The notes: a model not told the origin generated them from the letters alone. A stretch of 64,000 nt of DNA from Enterococcus sp. 4G2_DIV0659 (GCF_002140715.2 NZ_NGLE02000001.1:2384001-2448000); one strand, 5' to 3'. Positions 1 through 9,213 are shown, counted from the stretch's first letter. Numbers and translations are program-made.

Positions 1-351
1 GAACAAGAAGCAAAAAAAGTACAAAAGCAAAAAGAAGAAGAGAAAAAAGCGACAGAAAAAAAAGAAGCAGAAGAGAAAGCAGCTGAAGCTAAAGCTGAAC
101 ATGAAACAGCGCCAAATACAGTGACGGAGAATCAAGAAGATGCGCCAAATACCGCTGTACCAGAAGAGCAACAACAAGCACCAAGTAATGATCAAGGAGC
201 AGATGCTGTCTCTGGGGCATCAAGTAATTGGCAGGAAAGAAAACAAAAGGGACAAGAATGGGGAGAGCGATTACGCGATCCTAATTTGACACCAGAAGAG
301 CGTCAAGGTATCATTCAAGAGAAAAAGAATTACTACCGCAACAATCACTGA
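1..351 (+). CDS. C-terminal part of a charged protein (5' end outside window)
   Basis: The reading frame is open from the first base to the TGA/TAA region ending at 351, so this is the last 116 residues of a gene that starts upstream. The visible part begins with a Lys/Glu/Ala-rich stretch typical of a coiled coil or extended linker, passes through a Pro/Gln/Asn/Glu-rich region with two similar APNT segments, and ends in a basic, aromatic tail (WQERKQKGQEWGERLRDP, then NYYRNNH). No domain is recognised. An internal GTG at 121 is unlikely to be the start because coding character continues upstream. Function unknown; possibly a membrane-anchored or surface protein. Confidence 0.6.
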   Translation, partial: EQEAKKVQKQKEEEKKATEKKEAEEKAAEAKAEHETAPNTVTENQEDAPNTAVPEEQQQAPSNDQGADAVSGASSNWQERKQKGQEWGERLRDPNLTPEERQGIIQEKKNYYRNNH

Positions 352-579
352 ATAAAGGAACAAGCAGCTTTTTATTTCAACATACAAAATTTGGAGTGTA
401 GCTGATTAAGACGCTTTTAGATAAAGGACTTTATTTTTTAGCTGGGATTTTCTGCTAGAATGCTCTTAAAAAAGCATCAAAGTAACTGCTTTTCCCTGAT
501 TCGTGTATTGTGTTCTCAAATGTTTCTGTTGAGAAAGTGGGTAATTTGTCAATCAAAACTGTGATAAGGGGATTGAGCG

Positions 580-897
580 ATGAGGGCTTCTAGCCAATTT
601 AAAAAAGGTGCTTTAGAAATGTGTGTACTTCATTTTATTCAAAAAGAAGATCGATACGGCTATGAATTAACGCAACGAGTAAATCAGTATATACCAATTA
701 CGGAAGGGGCGCTTTACCCAGTTCTGCGTCGATTAGTGAAGGAATCGTATTGTATCATTTATACGAAAGAATCTCCAGACGGACCTTCAAGAAAGTATTA
801 CCAAATGACTGATAAAGGCAAAGAATATTTGGCGCTTTTAGAACGTGATTGGGATGAATTCGTTGAGCAAGTTAGTAAACTGAGGGAGGCAGATTAG
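580..897 (+). CDS. PadR family transcriptional regulator
   Basis: A 105-residue winged-helix protein of the short PadR type. The N-terminal half carries the PadR signature: a hydrophobic first helix, YGYELTQRV, then EGALYPVLRRL, and SRKYYQMTDKG of the wing. The short C-terminal helix is for dimerisation. AAGGGG lies about 8 bases before the ATG. Its stop codon overlaps the GTG start of the next gene by one base, so the two are translationally coupled. PadR proteins paired with HAAS/DUF1700 membrane proteins are a common Firmicutes module, usually autoregulated and responding to envelope stress; the effector here is unknown. Confidence 0.9.
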   Translation: MRASSQFKKGALEMCVLHFIQKEDRYGYELTQRVNQYIPITEGALYPVLRRLVKESYCIIYTKESPDGPSRKYYQMTDKGKEYLALLERDWDEFVEQVSKLREAD

Positions 898-2453
898 TGA
901 ACACAATGGAAGAATATTTAAACCAACTAAAGGCTGCTTTTGCTGAAGAAGATATTGAGTATTTTAATGAGTTGAAGGAAGACTTATTGGAACAATTAGC
1001 GATTTGTTTGGAAGAAGGTCAAACAGAGCAAGAAGTGATTGAAAGATTGGCTCCTCCAGAAGAAATAGCTGCAGACTATTATGCAGATCTAAGTTTAGAT
1101 GCAGCGATCAATGCAAAGACTTCAGTTGTTCCTAGAGAAGAAATTCAAAATGTATTTATCCAATCCCAGAAAAAGAGAATGCAAAAATTTGCCAAAACGA
1201 CCTATAAAGTATTAAAACCATTATTATTGTTGGCATTTTTTATTCTATTTGCTTTTTTCTTTACGTATACAGTAAAAGAGTTGAACGAAGAACGAAATTT
1301 AGCTGCAATACCAACAATTCTATGTTTAGTATTACTCGCAGTGATTTTACAATTAATAAAAGGGTGGCTAGTTCGAAAAAAACGATTGATTACAGGTGTC
1401 ACAATTGGTTTGGTAGCTACAGCGACTGCGTTGTTCGTATTTTTTTCTGTAACAGGAAAATTGATGTATACAGGTAGACACTATTATAAAGAGATTAGTC
1501 TTGCATCAAGCAAACATGCGGCATTTAGTTTTGATTCCGATGCGGATGTTGAAATCACAACCGTAGAAGTATCCAGCACAGAAAAACCAAGCTTGATGCT
1601 TAAAGGAAGGTTTAAAGAGAGTGATATTCAAAAAATCGAGAATAGTTCTTATAAAAATAAAGTAGATTTATCTTTGGATGAAGAAAATATTTTCGATACT
1701 TTTACCAGAACAGGGCGCTCGGAAGTGATTTTCTTTATTCCCAAAGGAACGATACTGGATAATTTCCATCTAGGATTGAGTCAAGGGGATTTAAGGTTAT
1801 TAGATATTCAGACTAAGAATTTTGATTTAGACTTAACGACAGGAGATGTCTACGCCAAAAATATCATTGCTGATGAAGGGCGTATTGATAGTAAATCTGG
1901 GGATGTAATCATCGAAGAGTCAGCGATGAATTTAAAAGTTAAAAGCATTTCTGGAAAAACAGTTATCACCGGTATGCTGGGTAATTTGACAATCGATGGA
2001 GAACAAGGTTTGTCTATCTTAAAATTCTTACGCTCAGATCAAGTAACCTTAAATAATCATTCTGGACGTATGATTTTAGAAGACTCTGAAGCGAAAAAAC
2101 TCACAGCAACGGCAACGGATGGTCAAGTGATTGTTAAGCGGACAAAAGGTGATCTTAGACTGATTAACGAAGAAGGAAAAATCGTTTCAGAAGAAAATCA
2201 AGGGAAGCTGGAATTGAGAAATAGTTCAGGACCTACGATTGCTATTCAAGAGAGCAAAGTAAATGCAATGGTTTCTAGTCAATCAGGATTCATCAAATGG
2301 TTGCAAGACCCGAGCCAGGCTGTAAAAATCAAAGCAAGCACAGGAACTGGAGAAATCAAAAATGATTTTTCAGAAGCGTCTGATGATGAAAAATATAAAA
2401 TTAATGTTTCATCAAAAACAGGTGATATAAAAATTCTTGAAAAAGTAGATTAA
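897..2453 (+). CDS. HAAS-domain / DUF4097 membrane protein
   Basis: 518 residues. Residues 1-80 form a HAAS (DUF1700) helical domain with acidic helices and an ERLAPPEEIAADYY motif. Three hydrophobic segments follow (about 107-127, 138-156, 168-188). The rest, about 200-518, is a DUF4097-like parallel beta-helix with many short repeats of the SGDV/TGDI type. The GTG start is chosen because AGGGAGG lies 7 bases upstream; the ATG three codons later is too far away. It is co-transcribed with the PadR regulator. By analogy with this family, the HAAS part probably contacts the PadR protein and the beta-helix faces outside; the exact role is unknown. Confidence 0.85.
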   Translation: MNTMEEYLNQLKAAFAEEDIEYFNELKEDLLEQLAICLEEGQTEQEVIERLAPPEEIAADYYADLSLDAAINAKTSVVPREEIQNVFIQSQKKRMQKFAKTTYKVLKPLLLLAFFILFAFFFTYTVKELNEERNLAAIPTILCLVLLAVILQLIKGWLVRKKRLITGVTIGLVATATALFVFFSVTGKLMYTGRHYYKEISLASSKHAAFSFDSDADVEITTVEVSSTEKPSLMLKGRFKESDIQKIENSSYKNKVDLSLDEENIFDTFTRTGRSEVIFFIPKGTILDNFHLGLSQGDLRLLDIQTKNFDLDLTTGDVYAKNIIADEGRIDSKSGDVIIEESAMNLKVKSISGKTVITGMLGNLTIDGEQGLSILKFLRSDQVTLNNHSGRMILEDSEAKKLTATATDGQVIVKRTKGDLRLINEEGKIVSEENQGKLELRNSSGPTIAIQESKVNAMVSSQSGFIKWLQDPSQAVKIKASTGTGEIKNDFSEASDDEKYKINVSSKTGDIKILEKVD

Positions 2454-2633
2454 AAAACACAAGAAAATTATTTCTTGAAAGAAGTATGTTCATTATTTAA
2501 TAATAAGGGAAGGGTTGGGAAGTAATTAAACGATAGAATAACAGGCGACCTTATTTTGTTTGGTACATATAATCTAGGTTTTTTTGATCCCAATCTTACG
2601 TTCTTTTTTTACAAAGGAATATAAGGAGAAAAA

Positions 2634-3152
2634 ATGTTTAATAAAAGGAAAATAAAAAAGTGGTTCAAATTCGGTCAACAAGCTTGGAGCCAAAAGGATT
2701 ACCAACAAGCTGTTTACTTTTTTAAATTAGTTGTTGAAACAAGTGTTAAATATGGTGGTATTCAACGAAACGATTGTTTTAGAGCGTTGGTTTTTCTTGG
2801 TGATATTTATCAGGAAGCACTGTGCTTTAAAGAAGCAGATAACTTGTATCAAATGGCAGCTGGAATGGATTTTTCAGCAAAATTAGTCTTGTTGGAAAAA
2901 GAATTATTCCATGCAGAGCTAAAAAACGAAAAAAATAAACAGAAATGGCTACAAAAGAATATGATTGATCATACGAATATTATTCAGACAAAAGATGGAA
3001 AAACATGGACCTTCCTAATTGAGGATGAAAATCATGATCATCAAGCAATTCTATCCTCTAAGAACAAAGAGACTAACGGAACTTCAGCTGAAGAAATAAA
3101 AGAAGATGATTATTGGTCGTATGAGGATTATTTAGAAACTACAATTGTATAA
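2634..3152 (+). CDS. TPR-like small protein, function unknown
   Basis: 172 residues, no signal peptide. Residues about 8-90 look like two or three degenerate tetratricopeptide helices (QQAWSQKDYQQAVYFFKLVV; FLGDIYQEALCFKEADNLYQ), followed by a basic helix, a small beta-rich stretch (TKDGKTWTFLIEDE) and an acidic tail rich in Glu, Asp and Tyr. AAGGAG lies 6 bases before the ATG. It stands alone, with a hairpin terminator just downstream. It is probably a cytosolic protein-protein interaction protein; no more specific function can be supported. Confidence 0.6.
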   Translation: MFNKRKIKKWFKFGQQAWSQKDYQQAVYFFKLVVETSVKYGGIQRNDCFRALVFLGDIYQEALCFKEADNLYQMAAGMDFSAKLVLLEKELFHAELKNEKNKQKWLQKNMIDHTNIIQTKDGKTWTFLIEDENHDHQAILSSKNKETNGTSAEEIKEDDYWSYEDYLETTIV

Positions 3153-3156
3153 AAGT

Positions 3157-3204
3157 AAAAAAATGATTGTATGGATGTGGAAATTCATATAATCATTTTT
3201 ATTT
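3157..3204 (+). terminator. Terminator after the TPR-like gene
   Basis: AAAAATGATT and AATCATTTTT form a stem, extended by TATG/CATA, and the T-rich 3' arm lies just after the stop codon of the gene ending at 3152. The inverted repeat could work on both strands. Confidence 0.6.
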
Positions 3205-3369
3205 TAAATATTTTAATAAATAAAGAGTTTATTTGATAACAAATTAGTAGAAAGAGAAGCGTTTTTCTGAATAATAAAGAAGGAGAAATAAAAAATCTTC
3301 TTACACTTTGTTGACTATGAAATTGTTTTTCTTTAAAATGAGTATTAGATAGAAACGAATAAAATAAAA

Positions 3370-3592
3370 AGGCACTTCACAAATCAGTTGGCGCTGATTT
3401 ATGAAGCCCTGAGAAGTCAGAGAAAGCTGACCAATCAAGTTGCCCATGTCAATGCGTAACATCGACATATTCCATTTTACTCAATTTTTGAAGAAATATC
3501 TAGAACTTTCTTCTTGCGAATTTGAGATGGATAATGTGATGCCTATTTATTGAACATGCAATGGTGTTGGTGTAGTCTACCAGCACCATTTT
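3370..3592 (+). ncRNA. Candidate structured non-coding RNA with its own terminator
   Basis: This stretch begins with a stem (CTTCACAAATCAG pairing with CTGATTTATGAAG around the loop TTGGCG) and continues with short complementary segments, including ATGTC/GACAT near 3447-3468. It ends in a strong intrinsic terminator at about 3561-3592 (ATGGTGTTGG / CCAGCACCAT followed by seven T). No open reading frame longer than a few codons fits inside. A promoter such as TTGTTT-17-TAGATA near 3324-3352 is possible. The terminator with no gene in front of it is the main argument for an RNA gene; the family is unknown. Confidence 0.35.
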
Positions 3593-3920
3593 TTTATTTT
3601 GTTTCTATCTAAAAATAGCAAAGAACGGTGCTCTTGTTAGTGAACGACTGAAGCCGACAGTCTAAAGCGCAAGAGATACGCTCTTTGAGATTTTGGAAGG
3701 ATCAAAGATGAACTAGATTAATTTAGAATTGTTGAAAAGGTAATGTTCTGTTGATCTAAAGTAGTCTTTGATACTTCAAAAAAAAAGAGTGAGAAAAACT
3801 AATTAGATTTTACCATCCTATGTGAAATAGTTTCAACTAAAATACTTTTTAAGGTATTTTAATTGGAGATAGAGCACACAGTGTTTGGAAAGTTTATTTA
3901 ATTGATCGCTCTTTAAAACA

Positions 3921-4005
3921 AGCTGAAATAAGAGAGTGGAAATAGTTTACGCTAGCGATCCAGCGAGCATAGAACTATTTATCAGATCCATTCTCTTGTT
4001 TCAGT
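3921..4005. repeat. Long imperfect stem-loop
   Basis: CTGAAATAAGAGAGTGG on the left pairs with CCATTCTCTTGTTTCAG on the right with two wobble-type changes, and inside them AAATAGTT pairs with AACTATTT. The element is about 85 bases and lies in the gene-free region before queA. It could act as a bidirectional terminator, an RNA-processing site or a dispersed repeat. Confidence 0.5.
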
Positions 4006-4133
4006 TTTTAGTTTTTATTTGCCAAAAAGGTGCAAATAGGTTGGCTTTTAGAATTTAGCTCGTTTCTTCATAGCCAGAAAGAATAAAAAATGTTAGAATA
4101 GCCAAGACAAATCAAGTAGAAAGAGTGACAGAT

Positions 4134-5165
4134 ATGCTTAGTACAGAAGATTTTGACTTTGATTTACCTGAAGAGCTAATTGCTCAAACGCCATTGAAAG
4201 ATCGAACCAGTTCACGACTTTTAATTTTGAACCGTGAAACAAAAGAAATAGAAGACCGACATTTCCACGAAATTATTGATGAATTAAATGCAGGTGATGC
4301 ATTAGTAATGAATGATACAAGAGTGTTGCCAGCTCGTCTATATGGCGAAAAACCAGAAACAGGTGGTCATTTGGAAGTTCTCCTTTTAACCAACACACAA
4401 GGAGATACGTGGGAGACGTTAATAAAACCTGCGAAAAGAGCTAAAATTGGCACAAAGATTAGCTTTGGGGATGGTCGCTTAACAGCGACTGTTATTGAAG
4501 AATTAGAACATGGTGGTCGAATTGTCACATTTGATTATGAAGGGATTTTCTTGGAAATTTTAGAATCACTTGGTGAAATGCCGCTACCACCATATATTAA
4601 AGAGCGTTTGGAAGATCCCGATCGCTACCAAACGGTTTATGCAAAAGAAAATGGTTCTGCAGCAGCGCCTACAGCCGGTTTACACTTCACAGAAGAATTA
4701 CTTGCTAAGATCAAAGAAAAGGGCGTAGAGCTGGTTTATTTGACCTTACATGTCGGTTTAGGAACATTTAGACCTGTCAGTGTAGAAAACATCGCTGAAC
4801 ACCAAATGCATAGTGAATTTTATCGTTTAACAGAAAAAGCAGCGAAACAACTAAACGACGTTCGACAAGCAGGTGGAAGAATCATTGCTGTTGGAACAAC
4901 GTCTATTCGTACATTGGAAACGATTGGAACAAAATTTAATGGTGCAATCAAAGCGGATAGTGGCTGGACAGATATTTTTATTACGCCTGGATATGAATTT
5001 AAAGTGGTTCAAGCTTTTTCAACAAACTTTCATTTACCAAAATCAACTTTAGTGATGTTGGTGAGTGCCTTTGCAGGAAGAGATTTAACTCTGGCGGCCT
5101 ATCATCATGCCATTGAGGAGCGTTATCGCTTTTTCAGTTTTGGAGATGCGATGTTCGTAAAGTGA
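4134..5165 (+). CDS. queA: S-adenosylmethionine:tRNA ribosyltransferase-isomerase QueA
   Basis: 343 residues, the usual QueA length. It transfers and isomerises the ribosyl group of SAM onto 7-aminomethyl-7-deazaguanine in tRNA (position 34), making epoxyqueuosine. Family segments visible are [17 protein letters not shown] at the N-terminus, [12 protein letters not shown], the [11 protein letters not shown] motif, [15 protein letters not shown] [10 protein letters not shown], and the C-terminal [11 protein letters not shown] 4134 is preferred over the GTG at 4125 because the GAGTG ribosome-binding sequence overlaps that GTG. tgt and queH lie elsewhere in this window, so the pathway genes are scattered. 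A terminator follows. Confidence 0.97.
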   Translation: MLSTEDFDFDLPEELIAQTPLKDRTSSRLLILNRETKEIEDRHFHEIIDELNAGDALVMNDTRVLPARLYGEKPETGGHLEVLLLTNTQGDTWETLIKPAKRAKIGTKISFGDGRLTATVIEELEHGGRIVTFDYEGIFLEILESLGEMPLPPYIKERLEDPDRYQTVYAKENGSAAAPTAGLHFTEELLAKIKEKGVELVYLTLHVGLGTFRPVSVENIAEHQMHSEFYRLTEKAAKQLNDVRQAGGRIIAVGTTSIRTLETIGTKFNGAIKADSGWTDIFITPGYEFKVVQAFSTNFHLPKSTLVMLVSAFAGRDLTLAAYHHAIEERYRFFSFGDAMFVK

Positions 5166-5183
5166 CATAAAGAGACTCTAACA

Positions 5184-5223
5184 TAAAAAAACTCATTCTT
5201 TTTTGATTGAATGAGTTTTTTCT
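5184..5223. terminator. Bidirectional terminator between queA and spx
   Basis: AAAAAACTCATTC and GAATGAGTTTTTT form a near-perfect stem around a 10-base loop. The convergent genes queA (plus) and the Spx-like gene (minus) end on either side, and T- or A-runs flank both arms. Confidence 0.9.
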
Positions 5224-5254
5224 TCGTATTTTTTTAGATTCGAGGTAGTAACAT

Positions 5255-5653
5255 TTATAATCCGCTTAATAGCAATGTTTGTGATAATTCTCTTTTACGT
5301 ACAGCTCTTGGTAAGAAGCAACGAATCTCATCTTCATTAAATCCAATTTGCAAACGTTTCTCATCAATCATAATTGGGCGGCGTAGTAATCCAGGATTGT
5401 CTTTTACTAATTCTAATAAAGCGTGTAAAGGCAATTCATTGATATCTATTTTTAGTTTTTGAAAGACTTTAGAACGGATGGAAATAATATCTTCTGTTCC
5501 TTCTTCAGTAAGAATCAATATATTTTTTAGTTCATCTAATGTGATAGGAGTATTTCCAAAGTTTTTTTCTTCAAATGGAATATCATGGTCAATTAGCCAT
5601 TTTCTTGCTTTTCTGCATGATGTACAGCTATTTGTTGTATATAATTTCAACAT
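5255..5653 (-). CDS. spx: Spx/ArsC-family redox regulator
   Basis: 132 residues with a thioredoxin-like fold. The Spx redox switch CTSC is at Cys10/Cys13, and the RPI motif with its substrate-like loop (LRRPIMIDEKRLQIGF) is at about 91-106. Spx proteins bind the C-terminal domain of the RNA polymerase alpha subunit and redirect transcription during thiol stress; levels are normally set by ClpXP. Enterococci often have more than one Spx paralogue, so this may be a paralogue rather than the main regulator. The gene stands alone, convergent with queA, and its promoter lies in the 420-base gap before lanM. Confidence 0.9.
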   Translation of the reverse strand: MLKLYTTNSCTSCRKARKWLIDHDIPFEEKNFGNTPITLDELKNILILTEEGTEDIISIRSKVFQKLKIDINELPLHALLELVKDNPGLLRRPIMIDEKRLQIGFNEDEIRCFLPRAVRKRELSQTLLLSGL

Positions 5654-6073
5654 ATTTTTTCATATCCTTTCGAAAATATTGGTACATACCTCTTAATAAC
5701 TATAATATACCAAAAGTAAAAAATTCACAAAATAAATGCTTACAAAATAGCTGTTTATTTCTATGTATTGATAGAAATAACTGGAAATTCACAAACTATC
5801 GTTATTTTTGCAGATTAAAGGATGATAGTAATCGGAAATAATAAAAAAACTTTGTTATGTTATTAATTTGTTGTAGTAAAGTTATTTTCGTGTGAGGATT
5901 ACAGAGTTAAGGAATACTAAAATGCAGTCATCGGAATTACCCCCAAAAAATCTTACTTGTAAATTTAATAGAGGCTTTTTTTATAAGGCACACATCGGAA
6001 TAAAATTTACATAGTATTTTTACTATTTTTTTATTATTATAAAGAGAGGAATAACAAACAAGGAGTGGAAACG
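5654..6073. other. Intergenic region between spx and lanM
   Basis: 420 AT-rich bases containing the divergent promoters of the Spx-like gene and the lanthipeptide synthetase. CATCGGAAT occurs twice in the same direction, at 5929 and 5993, a possible regulator binding pair. ATAGTA/TACTAT followed by seven T at 6011-6033 could be a weak attenuator in front of lanM. No convincing gene: a 30-codon ORF from 5922 has no ribosome-binding site of note. Confidence 0.4.
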
Positions 6074-8962
6074 ATGAATGAAGAGTTGACATATAGCTAT
6101 GCTGCAACGATTTCGGAAAGAATTCAGTGCTGGAAAAACATCAATAATGAAACAAATAATCTGTTAAATCAATGGCAAGCTCGTAAAAGTTTATTAAAAT
6201 CAGCAGATTATGAGAAAATGTTTCGATCGTATCATTTAGAGCCAAAAGCATTTAGTCGTGCATTATTACCCTTTACCGAGGAACGGGCGCACTTATTACT
6301 TCCGATGATTAAAACGAGTGAGTGGTTTCGATTACATAATTCTCTATTTTTAAATGAAATTCCAATCAAAGAACAGGGATTAAAAGCCGCTTTACGTTTT
6401 CATTTGCATTATTATGAAACACATATTCTAAACCTTTTAAAAAAATTCCCATTGATTCAATTGCCAAAAAAAGGAATTGATGAACTAGTTGAGCAATTAT
6501 CAGAGGAGTTCTTTTTTATAGCACAAAAAACATTGGTTTGGGATGTCCACCAAATGATTGAAGAGTATCAATTGCAAGCTGAAACAAAAGAAGAGGAATT
6601 CGCTAAGTATATTGAAGAGTTTCTCGGAGATAAGCAACGTACGTATTTATTTTATGGAGAATACCCAACACTTGCTAGAGTTCTTGCAGTTAGATTAATC
6701 TTTGCTTGTGAAATGATAGAAGCGTTTTTTCACTCCATAAATGATTCCGCAGAGCAATTAATGGAAAAATTTGATTTAGTTATTCCAATCAACATTACCC
6801 AAATAAAGTTGGGACAAGGTGATAGTCATGATCGTGGGAAAACAGTTATTCAGTTTCAGGCTGAAAAAAAAGCGTTGATTTTTAAGTTTAAAAATCTAGC
6901 AATCGGTGAACGTTTTAATGAGTTGTTGGCTTACGTAGAGGAGCTGAATCCTTCTCTTTCTTTTTATAAAATCAAACGAATGATTCAGCCAGCTTTTACG
7001 GTTGAAGAAAAAGTAATGTACCAAGAATGTATGGACGAAACAGACGTTAGTACGTTCTATCGACGCTACGGGCAGCTTTTGGCGATTGTTTATTGGTTAG
7101 GTGGGACCGATTTACATATGGAAAATTTGATTGCTAGTGGAGCACATCCAGTCTTGATTGATGTAGAAACGTTGATTCGACCTGAAATGTTTCATTTCAC
7201 TAAAAAATTATCCAGGCAAACTCGAATCGAAAAACAATCAGTGATTGTTTCAGGTTTATTACCACAAAAAAAACAGTGGAAACGTGAATTGGAGATGGAT
7301 GCATTATCTGGAACAAAACAAAAGCTACCAAAAAAAGTTAGAAGACTACGAAATGATCATTCCAGTGATATTGCTTTTCAACTTGAGGAAGCTTACATGG
7401 ATGGTGCGCAAAATATTCCTCGTTTAGCAGGAGAAGAAGTGGATTATCAATTCTACCGTCAAACAATTCAAACAGCCTTTAAAGACATGAATCAGCTGCT
7501 ATTAAAAAATAAATCTGCATTTATTGAGAAAGTCAAAGAATTATTTACAGATACCACGATTCGGTTGATTTACAGAGACACACAGGATTATGGAAATTTA
7601 TTGAATTTTACCTTGCATCCAGAGTGTATGTCTAACTATATTGAACGAGAAAAAATCATTGAAAATTTATGGGGAAATCAAATTATTCCAGAAAAATTGA
7701 TTCCTTTTGAAGTTGAATCGATGTTGACACATGATATTCCACTCGTTACAGCAAATGCATCGTCAACAACTGTATGTATAAATGGGCATAAACTCCCACA
7801 CTTACTGCAAAATACACCTCTTGAAGATACGATTGCACATATGGAGCAGATAACAGAAACAACGAGTAATTTTTCGTATCTTTTACTAAAGGAAAGTTTA
7901 GGAACATTAGAATATAGCACTCAAGAGATAACGATTCCTTCTAAAAACGAAACAGTTGGTTCCGATATCCTACAAAAAGCTGCTGATATTGGAGATATGA
8001 TTATTGATCAAATAGCTGTGAATCAAGCAGTTGGTGAAGTGAACTGGATGTCTGTTATGCCAGAAGGGGATGAAGACGTAGCAATTATTTATCCTGAAAC
8101 GGATCTTTACGGTGGAAATGCAGGTGTATATCTATTTTTAGTTTACTTGAATCAATTGGTTCCTAAAGAAAAGTACCAAGAAGTCATCCTTTTATTGGAA
8201 AAAGAAATCTTCTATGCCAAAGAGGAAAAAAACATATACGAAAGCGCATTTTTTGGAGAAGGTATGCGTCTTACAACAGCGTATTATGTGACTAGGCGAT
8301 TGAAAGATGAACAACACCATTCCTATTTACAAGAGAGCTTAAGAGAACTTGGGTCAGCTCCCATATCAGAAAACAATCAACAAGAATGGCTTTATGGAAA
8401 AGCTAGTTTACTGGCAATTTTAGCGGATGTATATCAGAAATATCAAAAACAAGAAGCCTATGATCTCCTTTGGCAGTATGCACAACGGATAGAATGTCAG
8501 AAAATGGAAGATAACAGTTTTGCTCATGGATATGCCGGTGTCTTGTATGGATTGATTCAAGCAAACCAGGTACTGAAAGATAAAACGATTGAAGAAAAAA
8601 TTACTTGGTATCAAAAAAGATTTGAAGAACTCCTTGAAACAAAAGAGCTACCAAATGCATCATGGTGTCGAGGAACAACTGGAATCGAAGAAGTTTGTCG
8701 ATTAATAGCAGAAAAATCACCAAAAGATAAAAGTCGAACGACGTATAAAGCGGAAAAAGAGGATTGTTTATGCCATGGATATTATGGAAATGTAGATAAT
8801 TATTTAGGTGATAATTTTATATTAGTTAAAAAAACTCTTTTTCTGAAAAGTGATCCAGATTGCCTTCCAATCAGTCTTTTCAATGGTTTGTCCGGCATTG
8901 GATATCAACTTCTAAGAGCTTATGATCCTACCGATATACAATCCTTGTTGTTTTTCAAGTGA
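6074..8962 (+). CDS. lanM: Class II lanthipeptide synthetase LanM
   Basis: 962 residues. LanM enzymes dehydrate Ser/Thr in a precursor peptide and cyclise Cys onto them. The DUF4135 dehydratase half shows SHDRGKTVIQF (about residue 250), the lysine of LIFKFKN, GGTDLHMEN and VLIDVETL (about 345-365), the kinase-like phosphorylation and elimination residues. The cyclase half keeps zinc ligands Cys865 (WCRG) and Cys900-His901 (LCHG), plus LYGGNAG and FAHGYAG helices. AAGGAG lies 8 bases before ATG 6074; the upstream GTG at 6065 overlaps it and is rejected. All key residues are present, so it is probably active. No LanT transporter, protease or immunity gene is in the window. Confidence 0.93.
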   Translation: MNEELTYSYAATISERIQCWKNINNETNNLLNQWQARKSLLKSADYEKMFRSYHLEPKAFSRALLPFTEERAHLLLPMIKTSEWFRLHNSLFLNEIPIKEQGLKAALRFHLHYYETHILNLLKKFPLIQLPKKGIDELVEQLSEEFFFIAQKTLVWDVHQMIEEYQLQAETKEEEFAKYIEEFLGDKQRTYLFYGEYPTLARVLAVRLIFACEMIEAFFHSINDSAEQLMEKFDLVIPINITQIKLGQGDSHDRGKTVIQFQAEKKALIFKFKNLAIGERFNELLAYVEELNPSLSFYKIKRMIQPAFTVEEKVMYQECMDETDVSTFYRRYGQLLAIVYWLGGTDLHMENLIASGAHPVLIDVETLIRPEMFHFTKKLSRQTRIEKQSVIVSGLLPQKKQWKRELEMDALSGTKQKLPKKVRRLRNDHSSDIAFQLEEAYMDGAQNIPRLAGEEVDYQFYRQTIQTAFKDMNQLLLKNKSAFIEKVKELFTDTTIRLIYRDTQDYGNLLNFTLHPECMSNYIEREKIIENLWGNQIIPEKLIPFEVESMLTHDIPLVTANASSTTVCINGHKLPHLLQNTPLEDTIAHMEQITETTSNFSYLLLKESLGTLEYSTQEITIPSKNETVGSDILQKAADIGDMIIDQIAVNQAVGEVNWMSVMPEGDEDVAIIYPETDLYGGNAGVYLFLVYLNQLVPKEKYQEVILLLEKEIFYAKEEKNIYESAFFGEGMRLTTAYYVTRRLKDEQHHSYLQESLRELGSAPISENNQQEWLYGKASLLAILADVYQKYQKQEAYDLLWQYAQRIECQKMEDNSFAHGYAGVLYGLIQANQVLKDKTIEEKITWYQKRFEELLETKELPNASWCRGTTGIEEVCRLIAEKSPKDKSRTTYKAEKEDCLCHGYYGNVDNYLGDNFILVKKTLFLKSDPDCLPISLFNGLSGIGYQLLRAYDPTDIQSLLFFK

Positions 8963-8981
8963 AACGACTTGAAAAAAGAAC

Positions 8982-9010
8982 TTTACTTATTGGAGCTAAC
9001 ATCTTATAAT
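8982..9010 (+). promoter_or_regulatory. Promoter of the precursor-peptide gene
   Basis: TTTACT, 17 bases, then a consensus TATAAT at 9005-9010. Transcription would start near 9017, giving the small gene at 9043 its own transcript, independent of lanM. A hairpin (TTTTTCAAGT / ACTTGAAAAA, 8951-8977) overlaps the lanM stop just upstream but lacks a T-run on this strand. Confidence 0.65.
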
Positions 9011-9042
9011 TTAATTATTAACGCAAGGGGGAAAAAATTATC

Positions 9043-9213
9043 ATGAGAAAATTATCAATTGAGAAAATGGAAGTAACAAAAGATTTGAAAAAAGTGGATG
9101 CTGTGGTAGGTGCTTCTTTTGAAAGAAGTAAAAATTCTGAAGACACTGTAGATAGATCAGAAACAATCGTTGCTAATACGGTAAATGGTTGGACTCGTCT
9201 TATTTGTTTCTAA
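9043..9213 (+). CDS. Candidate lanthipeptide precursor peptide
   Basis: 56 codons, with AGGGGG about 12 bases before the ATG. The N-terminal half (MRKLSIEKMEVTKDLKKVDA) is charged and leader-like and is followed by VVGAS, a possible GA-type (double-glycine-like) cleavage site after residue 24. The remaining 32 residues are rich in Ser/Thr (eight in all) and end NGWTRLICF with a single cysteine at 55. Position just downstream of an intact lanM, its own strong promoter and a terminator right after it support the call. With one Cys only one thioether ring is possible, unusual for the class. It could instead be an unrelated small peptide. Confidence 0.6.
   Translation: MRKLSIEKMEVTKDLKKVDAVVGASFERSKNSEDTVDRSETIVANTVNGWTRLICF

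Larger units (their letters stand above)
3205..4133. other. Gene-free region with several hairpins
   Basis: About 930 bases without a credible protein gene on either strand. It holds a structured block at 3370-3592 (annotated separately), a hairpin nest at about 3631-3670 (CTCTTG pairing with CAAGAG, with GACT/AGTC inside) and a long imperfect stem-loop at about 3921-4005. A further weak inverted repeat lies at about 3665-3690. A queA promoter must lie near its 3' end. No similarity to a known RNA family was recognised. Confidence 0.5.

Noticed and set aside
5478..5841. Plus-strand frames over and before spx
   Set aside because: They are antisense shadows and AT-rich chance frames with poor ribosome-binding sites.
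5922..6014. 30-codon ORF upstream of lanM as a lanthipeptide precursor
   Set aside because: It has no leader or Cys/Ser/Thr-rich core and lacks a good ribosome-binding site.
8951..8977. Hairpin TTTTTCAAGT/ACTTGAAAAA at the lanM stop as a terminator
   Set aside because: On the plus strand no T-run follows the stem, so it is not a standard intrinsic terminator there; it may still be an RNA-processing structure.
9012..9021. TAATTATTA just upstream of the lanthipeptide precursor equals 9 bases of the putative TldR guide
   Set aside because: The flanking bases are not TTTAA in the right position, and the word is AT-only and expected by chance.
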